DNA of 55,161 nucleotides from Fibrobacter sp. (GCA_016295375.1 JAEDLI010000002.1:1-55161); one strand, 5' to 3'; positions 24,760 to 33,237 are shown, counted from the first letter of the stretch. Translations and numbers: made by a program. The notes: generated by a model not told the origin, from the sequence alone.

Positions 24760-26177
24760 TGGACACCATTCAAGATTTACAGGAACAGCTGAAAAGCGGG
24801 AAGACGACCGCCGAAGGGCTGGTGCAGTCCGCTCTCAGCAAGATTGACGCTACCAAGGACTTGAACGCCTATATTTCTGTTCTTAACGAACGGGCGCTGG
24901 CCCGTGCCAAGGAAAGCGACAAGCGCCGCGCCGAAGGCAAGACTCTGGGTGCGCTGGACGGGATTCCCGTAGCCGTGAAAGACAACATGTGCCTCGAAGG
25001 CACCCGCACTACGGCTGCCTCCAAGATTCTCGAAAACTTTGTAGCTCCCTACACCGCCACCGCCATCGAAAAGCTGGAGGCAGCAGGTGCCGTCATCGTG
25101 GGCAAGACTAACATGGACGAATTCGCCATGGGCTCCAGCAACGAGACCTCTTACTTCGGCCCCGTGAAGAACCCGCTGGACAGTTCCCGCGTACCGGGAG
25201 GTTCCTCCGGAGGCTCGGCCGTAGCCGTGGCCTCGGGCACGGTTCCCTGTGCTCTGGGCTCCGATACCGGCGGATCTATCCGTCAGCCTGCCGCCTGCAC
25301 AGGGGTGGTGGGCCTTAAGCCCACCTACGGCCGCGTGTCCCGCTACGGTCTTCTGGCTTACGCCAGCAGCCTGGACCAGATCGGTCCCTTCGGTGCCACC
25401 GTCGCCGACTGCGCAACACTGCTTTCGGCCATCTGCGGAATCGACCCTCACGACAACACCACCAGCGCAAGGCCTACCGAAGATTTCGGCGCAAAGCTTG
25501 ACGCAGGCATCAAGGGCAAGGTCATCGGTGTCCCGAGGGAATACTTCGGTGAAGGCCTGGACAAGGATTGCAAGGCCGCCATCGAAGGTATGCTCAAGAA
25601 GATGGAAGCGGAAGGCGCCAGCCTCAAGGAAGTGAGCCTCCCCCACATCAGCTACGCCGTGTCCAGTTACTACATCATCGCCACCGCCGAGGCCAGTTCC
25701 AACTTGAGCCGCTACGACGGCGTGCGCTACGGCTACCGGAGCAAGGATGCCCGCAAGTTGTTCGACCTTTACGCCAAGTCCCGCAGCGAAGGCTTCGGCA
25801 AGGAAGTCCAGCGCCGGATTCTGCTGGGCAGTTACGTGCTCAGCGCAGGCTTCTACGACGCCTACTACGTGCAGGCCCAGAAGGTCCGCAGGCTCATTAC
25901 CGACGACTTCAACAAGGCCTTTGAAAGCTGCGACGTGATTGCAAGCCCCGCCATGCCAGGGCTTCCGCTCAAGTGCGGCATGAACGAATCCGACCCCATG
26001 GCCGTTTACCTCAGCGACATCTACACCGTGAGCCTGAACCTTGCAGGGCTTCCGGGCGTAACGGTCCCCTGCGGAATGGCCGGCGGGCTGCCCGTTGGTC
26101 TGCAATGGATTGGCAAGCCGTTTATGGAAGCGGACCTGCTCTCCGTCGCCGCCGCAACGGAGAGCTTGAACAAGTAA
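24759..26177 (+). CDS. gatA: Asp-tRNA(Asn)/Glu-tRNA(Gln) amidotransferase subunit A
   Basis: 472 aa from the ATG at 24759, which has GGAGGA about nine bases upstream; an in-frame start at 24738 would overlap the previous gene. GatA is the amidase that supplies ammonia to GatB for transamidation of mischarged tRNA. The Ser-cisSer-Lys triad is visible: Lys74 (AVKDNM), Ser149 (PGGSSGGS) and Ser173 (GSDTGGSIRQPA). gatC lies 16 kb away on the other strand and gatB is not in the window, so the complex is encoded at scattered sites. Confidence 0.95.
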   Translation: MDTIQDLQEQLKSGKTTAEGLVQSALSKIDATKDLNAYISVLNERALARAKESDKRRAEGKTLGALDGIPVAVKDNMCLEGTRTTAASKILENFVAPYTATAIEKLEAAGAVIVGKTNMDEFAMGSSNETSYFGPVKNPLDSSRVPGGSSGGSAVAVASGTVPCALGSDTGGSIRQPAACTGVVGLKPTYGRVSRYGLLAYASSLDQIGPFGATVADCATLLSAICGIDPHDNTTSARPTEDFGAKLDAGIKGKVIGVPREYFGEGLDKDCKAAIEGMLKKMEAEGASLKEVSLPHISYAVSSYYIIATAEASSNLSRYDGVRYGYRSKDARKLFDLYAKSRSEGFGKEVQRRILLGSYVLSAGFYDAYYVQAQKVRRLITDDFNKAFESCDVIASPAMPGLPLKCGMNESDPMAVYLSDIYTVSLNLAGLPGVTVPCGMAGGLPVGLQWIGKPFMEADLLSVAAATESLNK

Positions 26178-26193
26178 TCCGCTAAAAATATCG

Positions 26194-26230
26194 AAAAGAA
26201 CTGTGCCGAACAAACGGTACAGTTCTTTTT
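26194..26230 (+). terminator. gatA terminator, probably bidirectional
   Basis: AAAGAACTGTGCCG, loop AACAAA, CGGTACAGTTCTTTT, then more T. It lies between the convergent gatA and lysE genes. Confidence 0.85.
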
Positions 26231-26237
26231 TGCGCAT

Positions 26238-26906
26238 TTACAGTACAAACAGCGCGACAGCCATGAACAGGAATACCGCACCGGAGAACCAGTTCAGGTT
26301 GCGGTTCGCCTTGGGGCTGTTCAGCATGAACTTCTTGACGGCACCCGCCAAAAGTGCAACCGTTCCGAACACGATGAAGGTGGCCACCACGAATTCCGCC
26401 CCGAGAATCAACATCTGGACCGACGGGCTCAAGGGGCTGTCCATCTTTACCGCAGGCGGGATAAACGACAGCGCGAAAAGTATCGCCTTCGGGTTCGTGA
26501 GGTTCATGATGATGCCCCGCAAGTAGAGCCTGCGGGCCGAAAGGGATGATGAACCAGGCCCCTCAGGACTGGATCCTTCACCCCTACGGGGTTCAGGATG
26601 ACGTTCCGCGGCAGTAGCGTCCAACACTACAGTTCCCGCTCGCACCTGGAAGCTTTTGTAGGCCAGATACACCAGGTAGGCAGCGCCCAAGCACTGGATC
26701 ACGAAAAACGCCATAGGACTGGCGGCAATCAGGGCAGACACGCCCACCACCAAAAGCCCCGTCTGCACCATTATCCCCGTACACAGCCCGCAAATAATGC
26801 AAAAGCCGGCCTTGGCACCGTGAGTAGCGCTCTGGGCCAGCACAAACAAATTATCCGGCCCGGGAGCAAGGGCGACAACGATAGCGGCAATGAAAAATTC
26901 CAGCAT
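26238..26906 (-). CDS. LysE/RhtB family amino-acid exporter carrying an in-frame repeat
   Basis: 222 aa with about six hydrophobic segments. It opens with the family signature ALAPGPDNLFVLAQS and has LRGIIMNLTNPKAILFALSF in the middle. It probably exports an amino acid or homoserine-lactone-like compound. Between the third and fourth helices the loop is long and odd (ATAAERHPEPRRGEGSSPEGPGS-type composition). That stretch is encoded by a dispersed ATGAC-family palindrome at 26571-26602 read in frame. The reading frame stays open, so the protein may still work with the extra cytoplasmic loop. Confidence 0.88.
   Translation of the reverse strand: MLEFFIAAIVVALAPGPDNLFVLAQSATHGAKAGFCIICGLCTGIMVQTGLLVVGVSALIAASPMAFFVIQCLGAAYLVYLAYKSFQVRAGTVVLDATAAERHPEPRRGEGSSPEGPGSSSLSARRLYLRGIIMNLTNPKAILFALSFIPPAVKMDSPLSPSVQMLILGAEFVVATFIVFGTVALLAGAVKKFMLNSPKANRNLNWFSGAVFLFMAVALFVL
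26571..26602 (+). repeat. ATGAC-family palindrome inside lysE
   Basis: GGATCCTTCACCCC, TAC, GGGGTTCAGGATGAC. Same outer signature as the intergenic copies, here translated on the minus strand as RHPEPRRGEGS. Confidence 0.75.
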
Positions 26907-26932
26907 AAAAAACAGCGATAAGTGGACTTGGG

Positions 26933-27397
26933 CTACAAGCTTTCCAGGAACTTTTCGGCATCCATCTCGGCAAGGTCTTTCTGCAACTTTTCCAGGGCCT
27001 CGTCCGTAATGGCCACGGCCCTGCGGGCATCCCCGTGACCAGCGCCACCAACAGCGGCATCCACACCGCCGACATCGGCAGCGCAGTTCTCGCCTACACC
27101 GGACTGACCGACCCGCTCTTCTGCCAAGGCATTGGACGCATCCACCATACGGCGCAGCGAATCCGCCACCTCCTTCACCGAGGCGTCGTTACTCACCACC
27201 ACGTCCAGCACCTTGGAAAGCCGCTTGCGAAGCCCTGCAAACTCGTCCCTGTCCAGCTCGGCGGTTTCTCCCCCGTAGTACATCAGCGGGGTCTTGCACC
27301 TGACGCAAGAAAACACCATCATGCTGGAAGGCTCGCCCTTCACCATGACCTGGAAAGAAGACCCGCAATGGGGGCAGTTGATATGCAGTTCGCTCAT
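26933..27397 (-). CDS. zinc-ribbon hypothetical protein
   Basis: 154 aa. Two CxxC knuckles at the N-terminus (CPHCGS and CVRCKT) form a likely zinc ribbon. After it are a charged helical region and an Ala/Gly-rich stretch, then a C-terminal helix with LEKLQKDLAEMDAEKFLE. No known family beyond the ribbon. The ATG is five bases after a TACATTAT box. It lies 26 bp upstream of lysE on the same strand. Confidence 0.7.
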   Translation of the reverse strand: MSELHINCPHCGSSFQVMVKGEPSSMMVFSCVRCKTPLMYYGGETAELDRDEFAGLRKRLSKVLDVVVSNDASVKEVADSLRRMVDASNALAEERVGQSGVGENCAADVGGVDAAVGGAGHGDARRAVAITDEALEKLQKDLAEMDAEKFLESL

Positions 27398-27402
27398 GAT
27401 CT

Positions 27403-27410
27403 ATAATGTA
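27403..27410 (-). promoter_or_regulatory. TAnnTT box, zinc-ribbon gene
   Basis: TACATTAT on the minus strand, five bases before the ATG at 27397. Confidence 0.4.
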
Positions 27411-27482
27411 GAAATTTTAGATAACCCAAGCCAACGCCACTTCATTATTTTATTTTTCTCTTGTCTGACGATTCAACATAAG

Positions 27483-27509
27483 GGAGATGTCCGCCTTCGC
27501 GGACATGAC
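27483..27509 (+). repeat. ATGAC-family palindrome
   Basis: GGAGATGTCCGC, loop CTTC, GCGGACATGAC; perfect 8 bp stem. It pairs differently from, but is framed like, the copies at 13201 and 42358. Confidence 0.7.
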
Positions 27510-27530
27510 TAAACAAACCTTTTCGACTCA

Positions 27531-27563
27531 AACCCCTAGTTCCTAGATCCTAGCCACTATCAA
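27531..27563. repeat. CTAG word chain before mraY
   Basis: CCCCTAGTTCCTAGATCCTAGCC and similar words run almost to the mraY ATG. No obvious promoter or ribosome binding site is left in front of the gene. Confidence 0.5.
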
Positions 27564-27568
27564 CTACT

Positions 27569-28714
27569 ATGCTCTGCCATTGGCTCTACCATATTACCAG
27601 CATTGACCTTTTCGACGGCCGTCTGTTCCGCGCAGGCGTCGCCGCCATGCTCTCCATCGTTTTAGTCATGTGCCTCATGCCGGTCTATATCCGCAAGCTC
27701 CAGCGCCTTGACGCCACCTCCGATTTTGACAAGGACGGAGCCAAGAGCCCTCCCATCATGGGCGGCCTCCTTCTGGTAATCGTCGTCGAGGTTGTCTCGC
27801 TCCTGGTCTGCAAGATGAACGGCTACAGCATTTCCACCCTGGTCATCCTGGCGGCATTCTCTGCCGTGGGCGCCATCGACGACATCGCGAAAGTCAAGGC
27901 CAAGCGCCTCATCAAGCTGGGCAAGCTCAAGGCCGCCGACTACATGGACAAGGCCGACGGCATCTCCAGCAGCCTCCGCCTGTTCCTCTACTTCCTCTTT
28001 AGCCTCGTTGTGGCCATCTTCTGCTACAAGTTCATTCCCGAACTCAAGGGCGACCTGACCATTCCCCTCCTCCCCATCGACGTGTTCCAGCTGCACCTGC
28101 CCAACTGGATTTTCGTCGCCTTTATGACATTTGTCATCGCGGCCAGCGCCAACGGCACCAACTTCACCGACGGCCTGGACAGCCTCGTTTCGGTGCCGAT
28201 CCTCACCAGCATGGTGTTCGTAGGTCTCGTGGCCTACGTGAGCGGAAACTTCATCTTCAGCCAGTACCTGAGCGTGCCCTACCTGCCGGGCTGCGACGAA
28301 CTGTTCCCCATCGCCACGGCCATTGCAGGCGCACTGCTTGCCTACCTGTGGTTCAACAGCCCTCCCGCCGAAATCTACATGGGTGACGCGGGCTCCGTGG
28401 GCTTTGGCGCCGCCATCGGCATCATGTTCATCTTGGTGCAAGCGGGACTATTCCTGCCCATCGTGTGCATCATCATCATCGCCGAGGCCTTCTCTGTGCT
28501 GTTGCAGATTCTGTGGTTCAAGTTTACCCGCAAGATCACGGGCACGGGCAAGAGGCTTTTCCTATGTGCGCCTCTGCACCATCACTACCAAAAGAAATGG
28601 GAAGGCAAGTTCCCGAGCAAGCCCCAGATGAATTCCAAGATCGTGTGGCGCATGCACCTGGTGAGCATCTTCGCCCTCATCTTCAGCATGGTGGTTTTCT
28701 TCGGGATTAGGTAA
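27569..28714 (+). CDS. mraY: phospho-N-acetylmuramoyl-pentapeptide transferase
   Basis: 381 aa polytopic membrane enzyme that makes lipid I from UDP-MurNAc-pentapeptide and undecaprenyl phosphate. Visible: KSPPIMGGLL, AIDDIAKV with the Asp pair, ASANGTNFTDGLDSL, YMGDAGSVGFG, and the C-terminal HHHYQKKWEG. Length is slightly above the usual 360. It is outside any mur-fts (dcw) cluster, which is uncommon. The start is close to a repeat chain, so a slightly different start is possible. Confidence 0.93.
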   Translation: MLCHWLYHITSIDLFDGRLFRAGVAAMLSIVLVMCLMPVYIRKLQRLDATSDFDKDGAKSPPIMGGLLLVIVVEVVSLLVCKMNGYSISTLVILAAFSAVGAIDDIAKVKAKRLIKLGKLKAADYMDKADGISSSLRLFLYFLFSLVVAIFCYKFIPELKGDLTIPLLPIDVFQLHLPNWIFVAFMTFVIAASANGTNFTDGLDSLVSVPILTSMVFVGLVAYVSGNFIFSQYLSVPYLPGCDELFPIATAIAGALLAYLWFNSPPAEIYMGDAGSVGFGAAIGIMFILVQAGLFLPIVCIIIIAEAFSVLLQILWFKFTRKITGTGKRLFLCAPLHHHYQKKWEGKFPSKPQMNSKIVWRMHLVSIFALIFSMVVFFGIR

Positions 28715-29001
28715 TTCGATATTACAAAGGGGGAAGCCTCCCCCTCGCTGTAGCCTTGCCCCGTGCCATCCCGGCCGAACGCAGTGTCATCCTGAGCGAA
28801 GCCCATCGGGCGTAGTCGAAGGATCCAGGGCAAGTCTTCCGCTACCCCCACTGCGGGCGCTCATGCCGCCCCGCAACGCCCCGGCATTTCTCGCCTACAG
28901 TCATGCTGACGAAAGTCAGCATCAGCTTTTCAAGTCTTTCCTACCAAACAAAAAAGAACCCGTTCACAACAAACAAACGAATTCGAAATCCAGGACAAAA
29001 A
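28715..29001. other. intergenic repeat region after mraY
   Basis: Holds a GGGGAAGCCTCCCCCTCGC segment (also near 12685), one ATGAC-family palindrome, and a GCTGACGAAAGTCAGC palindrome near 28910. No gene seen. Confidence 0.5.
28786..28826 (-). repeat. ATGAC-family palindrome
   Basis: On the minus strand GGATCCTTCGACTACGC...GCTTCGCTCAGGATGAC. Longer-armed version of the family. Confidence 0.65.
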
Positions 29002-30093
29002 TCAGTCCTTTAGGCAACGAACAGAGAGCCCGAAGCTCTTGCTGTAGTAGCTCAGGTGCGCCTCGTCGTCATAGTAGCACAGGTACATATAGTAGGCAAA
29101 GTCCCAATCGTTCTGCGTGGCACTCCAGAAGTAGGCCATGACGCCGACATTAATGAAGTAGAGATCGTCGGTCCAGATGCCAGCAGGGAGCGCAGAAAAG
29201 CCGTAGGCATCCTCGTTGGTGATGCCGTTATAGGCATGCCAGCCTATCTGCGACTTTAGTTTTGCACCGGCGGTTGATGATCCACCCACCGCCGTGAACA
29301 GGGTTTGCCATTCATCCTTGGTCGGCAAGTGCCAGCCCGACGGGCAAATACCCGACACCTTTTCAGGCAGCGTACAGGCTCTGAGGTAACCGCAGTTCAC
29401 GCCGTTGCCACCGTCGTAAAGCTTGACGGAGTCGATTGCCGCAGCCCAAGTATAGAGACGACCTGTCACGGCACAGTTCTCAACCACGTCATTGTAGCAC
29501 CAACTCTTGCCCTTGAGACTCGGCGTGGTTACGCTGTCGGCATAGTCCAGGTTCTCCGCCATCCAGGTCTGGTTGCCAATCTTTACAGTCTTGTAAACTT
29601 TGCTATCGCGGTGGTCGGTCAGGGTGCCGTAGGTGATTTTCGGGTTCAGGCGGGCTTCCTTCGGTACATCCCAGCTCCAGTTGGCAGGAATAGTAGAGCC
29701 GCTGGAACTGGATTCCAGCTCATCGTCCCCTATAGAAGACGAAGAGCCGTCTTCGTTGGACTCGGTCGATGAACTGGACAGTTTCGACATCAGTTCTTCC
29801 AGTTCGGCTTTCAGTTTGTCCCCGCCAAGCCCGTCCTTGATTTTTCCAATGATGGCGGAGTCAACGACGGCCACCCACTTGTTCTCGAGACAGGCGAAAT
29901 AGGAGATGCCCACCTGGGCCACTGCCATTTCACAGGTGTTGGGCAGGGCCGCCTCGCTCCCATAGACGGGAATTTCATCAGAAGAACCGCCGGAACTGTC
30001 ATCACAGGCGGCGAGGAGCAGTGGAAGAGAGATTGCTATGGATCCTATCGCCACCGCGTGGTTCCAAGATGACGCATTGAACTGTTTTTTCAT
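29002..30093 (-). CDS. FISUMP-domain lipoprotein
   Basis: 363 aa from the ATG at 30093 (AAGGA upstream); a longer frame begins in a promoter-like region. Type II signal ending PLLLAAC, then a short domain with two Cys and a Ser/Glu linker. From about residue 140 comes the Fibrobacter succinogenes major paralogous domain: TVKIGNQTWMAENLDYAD, GRLYTWAAAIDS, CPSGWHLPTKDEWQTLF, FWSATQ, SVRCLKD. The domain resembles C-type-lectin/formylglycine-type folds and is found on surface proteins. The signal peptide region encodes a dispersed palindrome (30040-30073). Function unknown, probably surface binding. Confidence 0.85.
   Translation of the reverse strand: MKKQFNASSWNHAVAIGSIAISLPLLLAACDDSSGGSSDEIPVYGSEAALPNTCEMAVAQVGISYFACLENKWVAVVDSAIIGKIKDGLGGDKLKAELEELMSKLSSSSTESNEDGSSSSIGDDELESSSSGSTIPANWSWDVPKEARLNPKITYGTLTDHRDSKVYKTVKIGNQTWMAENLDYADSVTTPSLKGKSWCYNDVVENCAVTGRLYTWAAAIDSVKLYDGGNGVNCGYLRACTLPEKVSGICPSGWHLPTKDEWQTLFTAVGGSSTAGAKLKSQIGWHAYNGITNEDAYGFSALPAGIWTDDLYFINVGVMAYFWSATQNDWDFAYYMYLCYYDDEAHLSYYSKSFGLSVRCLKD
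30040..30073 (+). repeat. ATGAC-family palindrome inside a signal peptide
   Basis: GGATCCTATCGCCACC...GGTTCCAAGATGAC, with CCAC-GCG-GTGG at the tip. Close to the intergenic copy at 15771. It is translated as SSWNHAVAIGSI between the start and the hydrophobic core. Confidence 0.6.
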
Positions 30094-30176
30094 GGTCCTT
30101 GTCCTTGAAACTATAATTAAGGGCAATGTAATATTTGGAAACAGATGCGTCAAGTGTAGCCCACCTCCTACTATTC

Positions 30177-30184
30177 TATATTTG
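30177..30184 (+). promoter_or_regulatory. TAnnTTTG box, UDP-sugar pyrophosphorylase gene
   Basis: TATATTTG four bases before the ATG at 30189; exact match to the Bacteroidetes -7 consensus, and no leader is possible. Confidence 0.6.
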
Positions 30185-30188
30185 ACTT

Positions 30189-31526
30189 ATGGACATTATC
30201 GACACTTTGAACGCAGCGGGGCAGCAAGAGTTGGCCGCCCGCCTTGAATCATTGAGCGGCGAGGCCCGCAGCCTTCTGGAGCGAGATATTTTATCCCAGG
30301 ACTGGGAAGAACTGAAGGCCCTTTACGCCGAAAAGTCCGCCGCCACCCTGGCAGACAACGTTTCCGCCGACCTCAAGCCCATGCCCTTCAAGATTGCCGC
30401 CGACGACCTGCGCTACGACTTCTGGAAAGAAACCGGAGAAATCCTGCTCCAGAAAGGACAGGTGGCCGCCTTCCTAGTGGCGGGCGGACAGGGTTCCCGC
30501 CTGGGGTTCGACGGACCCAAGGGCATGTTCGACATCGGGCTCCCCAGCCACAAGAGTTTGTTCCAGCTGCAGGCAGAACGCCTTCAAAATTTGGCCGCAC
30601 AGGTGGGCCACCCCATTCCTTGGTGCATCATGACCAGCCCCCTGAACCACGAGGCCACCGTCAATTTCTTTACCGAACACAAGTTTTTTGGCATGGACCG
30701 GGACAACATCCGCTTCTTTGAGCAGGGCACCATCTGCGCCCTCACTCCCGAAGGCAAGGCCGTGATCGACGAGAACAACCGCCTGGCCCTTGTGCCCGAC
30801 GGAAACGGCGGCTGCTTCCGCGCCCTGGCGCAGAGCGGCACTCTGGCCTGGCTTGTAGAAAAGGGCGTGCAGTACGTGTTCCTCTACAGCGTGGACAACG
30901 CGCTGTGCCGCATTTGCGACCCGGCGTTCATCGGGGCCCTCGCCAGCGAAGGCCGGAGCATGTCGGCCTCCAAGGTGGTGCCCAAGGCGGGTCCAAACGA
31001 GAAGGTGGGCATATTCGCCCTGCAGAACGGCAAGCCCGGCGTCGTGGAATACAGCGACCTTCCCGAAAACTACCGCGACATGACCAACGCCGACGGAAGC
31101 CTCACCTTCGACGGCGGGAACATCGCCATACACCTGTTCAAGCTAGCCGGGCTCCGCAAGCTGCAGACCAGCAGGCTCCCGTGGCACACCGCCCGAAAGA
31201 CCGTCTGCGGCATCGAGAAATGCTTCAAGTTCGAGCAGTTCCTCTTTGACGCCTTCCCGCTGCTGGGTTCCATGTTGCCCTTCGGCGTGGTCCGCGAAGA
31301 AGAGTTCAGCCCCGTCAAGAACGCCGACGGAAACGATTCTCCCAAGACCGCCCGCAACATGATCGGACGCCTCCACCGCGAGTGGCTCCGCAAGGCCCAC
31401 GTGGAGGTAAACCCGAATAAGCTCTACGAAATCTCGCCCACCATCAGTTACGCCGGCGAAGGGCTTTCCCGTAGGCTGTTCGTACGGGAGTTCGGCCGTG
31501 GCATCTTGGAGTTTGACGAAGAATAA
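30189..31526 (+). CDS. UDP-N-acetylglucosamine pyrophosphorylase (UAP1-like UDPGP family)
   Basis: 445 aa, resembling the eukaryotic-type UDPGP family rather than bacterial GlmU. The nucleotide-binding loop is FLVAGGQGSRLGFDGPKGMFDIGLP (within about 95-120), then SLFQLQAERLQ, the VPDGNGG turn and the C-terminal YEISPTISYAGEGL. The enzyme makes a UDP-HexNAc (or UDP-glucose) from UTP and the sugar 1-phosphate. The gene precedes an HtrB-like acyltransferase, so a role in envelope precursors is plausible. Substrate is inferred. Confidence 0.88.
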   Translation: MDIIDTLNAAGQQELAARLESLSGEARSLLERDILSQDWEELKALYAEKSAATLADNVSADLKPMPFKIAADDLRYDFWKETGEILLQKGQVAAFLVAGGQGSRLGFDGPKGMFDIGLPSHKSLFQLQAERLQNLAAQVGHPIPWCIMTSPLNHEATVNFFTEHKFFGMDRDNIRFFEQGTICALTPEGKAVIDENNRLALVPDGNGGCFRALAQSGTLAWLVEKGVQYVFLYSVDNALCRICDPAFIGALASEGRSMSASKVVPKAGPNEKVGIFALQNGKPGVVEYSDLPENYRDMTNADGSLTFDGGNIAIHLFKLAGLRKLQTSRLPWHTARKTVCGIEKCFKFEQFLFDAFPLLGSMLPFGVVREEEFSPVKNADGNDSPKTARNMIGRLHREWLRKAHVEVNPNKLYEISPTISYAGEGLSRRLFVREFGRGILEFDEE

Positions 31527-31529
31527 AAA

Positions 31530-31575
31530 ACTAATGTGAAATGTGAAGTGTGTGATGTGAAATTAAACATTCTAT
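31530..31575. repeat. AATGTGAAGTG-type word chain
   Basis: Degenerate 8-10 bp words (AATGTGAAATGTGAAGTGTG, GATGTGAAATT) fill the gap before the acyltransferase. Confidence 0.45.
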
Positions 31576-31590
31576 GTGCTAAGCCCTAAA

Positions 31591-32478
31591 ATGCTGAAGG
31601 CAAAATTCGTCATATACAAAGCTACACTTCACGCGTTGCTGCGATTGCCGGACGCCTTCTTTGCGCTGCTGTTCAAGATTGCGTTCCCTATCTACAAGGC
31701 TCTCCACACCAAGCGGGCCTATGGCCGTGTGGAACGGCTCCTGCAAGAAACGGGTTTCTACGGAAAGAACGCCACACGCAAGCACAAGGTCACGCCCAAA
31801 GACGTGTTCGAAAGCATCTACTGGAACGGCATCGACAGCTACCGCCTGCTGGCCCGGATTCCCTCTGCCACAGTACGGGTCCGATTCGAGAACGAATTTA
31901 TCATGCAAGATGCCGCCAAGGAGGGAACCGTGGTGGGCATGAGCATCCACCAGGGCGCCTTCGAGAACATGCACCGGATTCTCTGCCGCTACGGCAAGCC
32001 GGTACACCTCATTACCGACTCTGCAGGGGATGCCGCCATACGCAAGTGCCTAGAAGACCTGCGCAGCGACCCGAACCTCACCGAATACCACCCCGACAAG
32101 CTCCAGAGCCTTATCCGTAACCTGTTCAAGACCCAGGGAATCCTTGCCATGGTGGTGGACCAGGGCCGCAACACCAAGGGCAACACCGTCTCCCTTTTCG
32201 GGAAAAAAAACACCCTCTACCTCAGGCTTCCCGTCAAGGTAAACCAGATGGGGGCAAGCATCGTCACCTTCCGCACCTACAGCGAAACGGTTGTCAAGCA
32301 GGGTAAAAAAATCCGAGAGCACGTCATCCGGTTCGAGCACTACTACCCACCCAAGATGGCCGCCACCCCCGAAGGCGAGGCGGAGCTGGTCAACTCCATA
32401 GCCGCCGACGTGGAACGCTGGATCGAGGACCACCCCGAGCAGTGGACCTGGAACTACCACAAGAACTTCAAGGTATAA
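31591..32478 (+). CDS. lysophospholipid/lipid A acyltransferase (LpxL/HtrB family)
   Basis: 295 aa from the ATG at 31591; a GTG five codons upstream is possible. The acyltransferase HX4E motif is present (SIHQGAFEN), followed by a Pro-rich loop and VVDQGRNTKGN. The C-terminal HPEQWTWNYHKNF matches the family ending (PEQWxWxHRR-like). It probably transfers a secondary acyl chain to lipid A at the inner membrane. Which position is acylated cannot be told. The next gene starts one base after its stop. Confidence 0.85.
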   Translation: MLKAKFVIYKATLHALLRLPDAFFALLFKIAFPIYKALHTKRAYGRVERLLQETGFYGKNATRKHKVTPKDVFESIYWNGIDSYRLLARIPSATVRVRFENEFIMQDAAKEGTVVGMSIHQGAFENMHRILCRYGKPVHLITDSAGDAAIRKCLEDLRSDPNLTEYHPDKLQSLIRNLFKTQGILAMVVDQGRNTKGNTVSLFGKKNTLYLRLPVKVNQMGASIVTFRTYSETVVKQGKKIREHVIRFEHYYPPKMAATPEGEAELVNSIAADVERWIEDHPEQWTWNYHKNFKV

Positions 32479-32479
32479 A

Positions 32480-32917
32480 ATGGCTTTCAACGAAGAAGAA
32501 CTTTTCCAGCTGGAGTGGATCAAGAACCACCACATGGAAGACAAGGACAAGGCCCTGGATGCAGAGAAGGCCGATGTCCCGACCGAGAAAAAAGTTTTCA
32601 AGGGGAAAAATGTCCGGAACCCCGCCTCCTGGGGCACACCGCTACCCGAAGACGAAATCGATCTCCACGGCATGACCGCCGACGAGGCGGCGGAGGCGGT
32701 GGAACGTCGCATGTCCCAAATGAGCATCGCAGGCCTCAGCGTACTCCGGGTCATCCACGGGAGCGGGAACCCTGCCTACGGCAACGTCAAAAAGATTATC
32801 GACCGTAAGGTCCGCTCCGAATGGCGAAACCGGGTGGTGTTCTACCGCACCGAAATCGAGAACGCCGGTTCCAGCATCCTCAAAATCGGGAAACCCGCCC
32901 CAAAAACGAAAAAATAA
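32480..32917 (+). CDS. Smr-domain protein
   Basis: 145 aa. A charged N-terminal ~55 residues lead to a full Smr domain: EIDLHGMTADEAAEAVERRM, LRVIHGSGNPAYGNVK and the terminal FYRTEIENAGSS. The LDLHG-like and HGxG motifs are the nuclease/RNA-binding core of MutS2-type and YdaL-type Smr proteins. It may nick nucleic acid or act in ribosome rescue. It is coupled to the acyltransferase gene. Confidence 0.85.
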   Translation: MAFNEEELFQLEWIKNHHMEDKDKALDAEKADVPTEKKVFKGKNVRNPASWGTPLPEDEIDLHGMTADEAAEAVERRMSQMSIAGLSVLRVIHGSGNPAYGNVKKIIDRKVRSEWRNRVVFYRTEIENAGSSILKIGKPAPKTKK

Positions 32918-32936
32918 CCCGACGAACCCTTTAATA

Positions 32937-33102
32937 CGGAATAAACTCAGCCTGGTAGAGCGCTTGCTTCGGGAGCAAGAGGTCGTGAGTTCGACTGAAT
33001 CGGCGATGAACGAAGTGAATACAGCCGATTCAGAGATTAAGCCAAAGGCTTAACCCGTAGGACAAAAACCGTAACAAAGTTAGGTTTTTGTCTCATCTCG
33101 CT
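32937..33102 (+). pseudogene. tRNA-Pro pseudo-copy interrupted in the T-loop (copy 0)
   Basis: The 5' part copies tRNA-Pro nearly base for base (D arm, CTTGC-TTCGGGA-GCAAG anticodon arm, GTGAGTTCGA). A 100 nt insert (32995-33094) follows, then ATCTCGCT. The last acceptor bases (ATTCCG) are missing, so it cannot make a normal tRNA. The insert folds as CTGAATCGGC/GCCGATTCAG, TTAAGCC/GGCTTAA and CAAAAACC/GGTTTTTG hairpins. Confidence 0.8.
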
Positions 33103-33144
33103 AAAAAATTTGCATTTGACCTTTAATTTTTCGTCTTTTTTAAC

Positions 33145-33152
33145 TATCTTTG
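33145..33152 (+). promoter_or_regulatory. TAnnTTTG box, tRNA-Pro
   Basis: TATCTTTG, 11 bases before the mature tRNA 5' end; a TTTGAC lies at 33115-33120. Confidence 0.55.
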
Positions 33153-33163
33153 AACCACAAAAC

Positions 33164-33237
33164 CGGAATATAGCTCAGCCTGGTAGAGCGCTTGCTTCGG
33201 GAGCAAGAGGTCGTGAGTTCGAATCTCGCTATTCCGA
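33164..33237 (+). tRNA. tRNA-Pro (anticodon CGG)
   Basis: Complete cloverleaf. Acceptor CGGAATA/TATTCCG; D arm GCTC/GAGC; anticodon arm CTTGC-TTCGGGA-GCAAG, giving anticodon CGG; T arm GTGAG-TTCGAAT-CTCGC; discriminator A. CCA is not encoded. It is followed at once by a strong terminator that shares its last bases. Confidence 0.95.

Noticed and set aside
24777..26237. 486-codon open frame opposite gatA
   Set aside because: Antisense shadow of a conserved enzyme with an intact catalytic triad.
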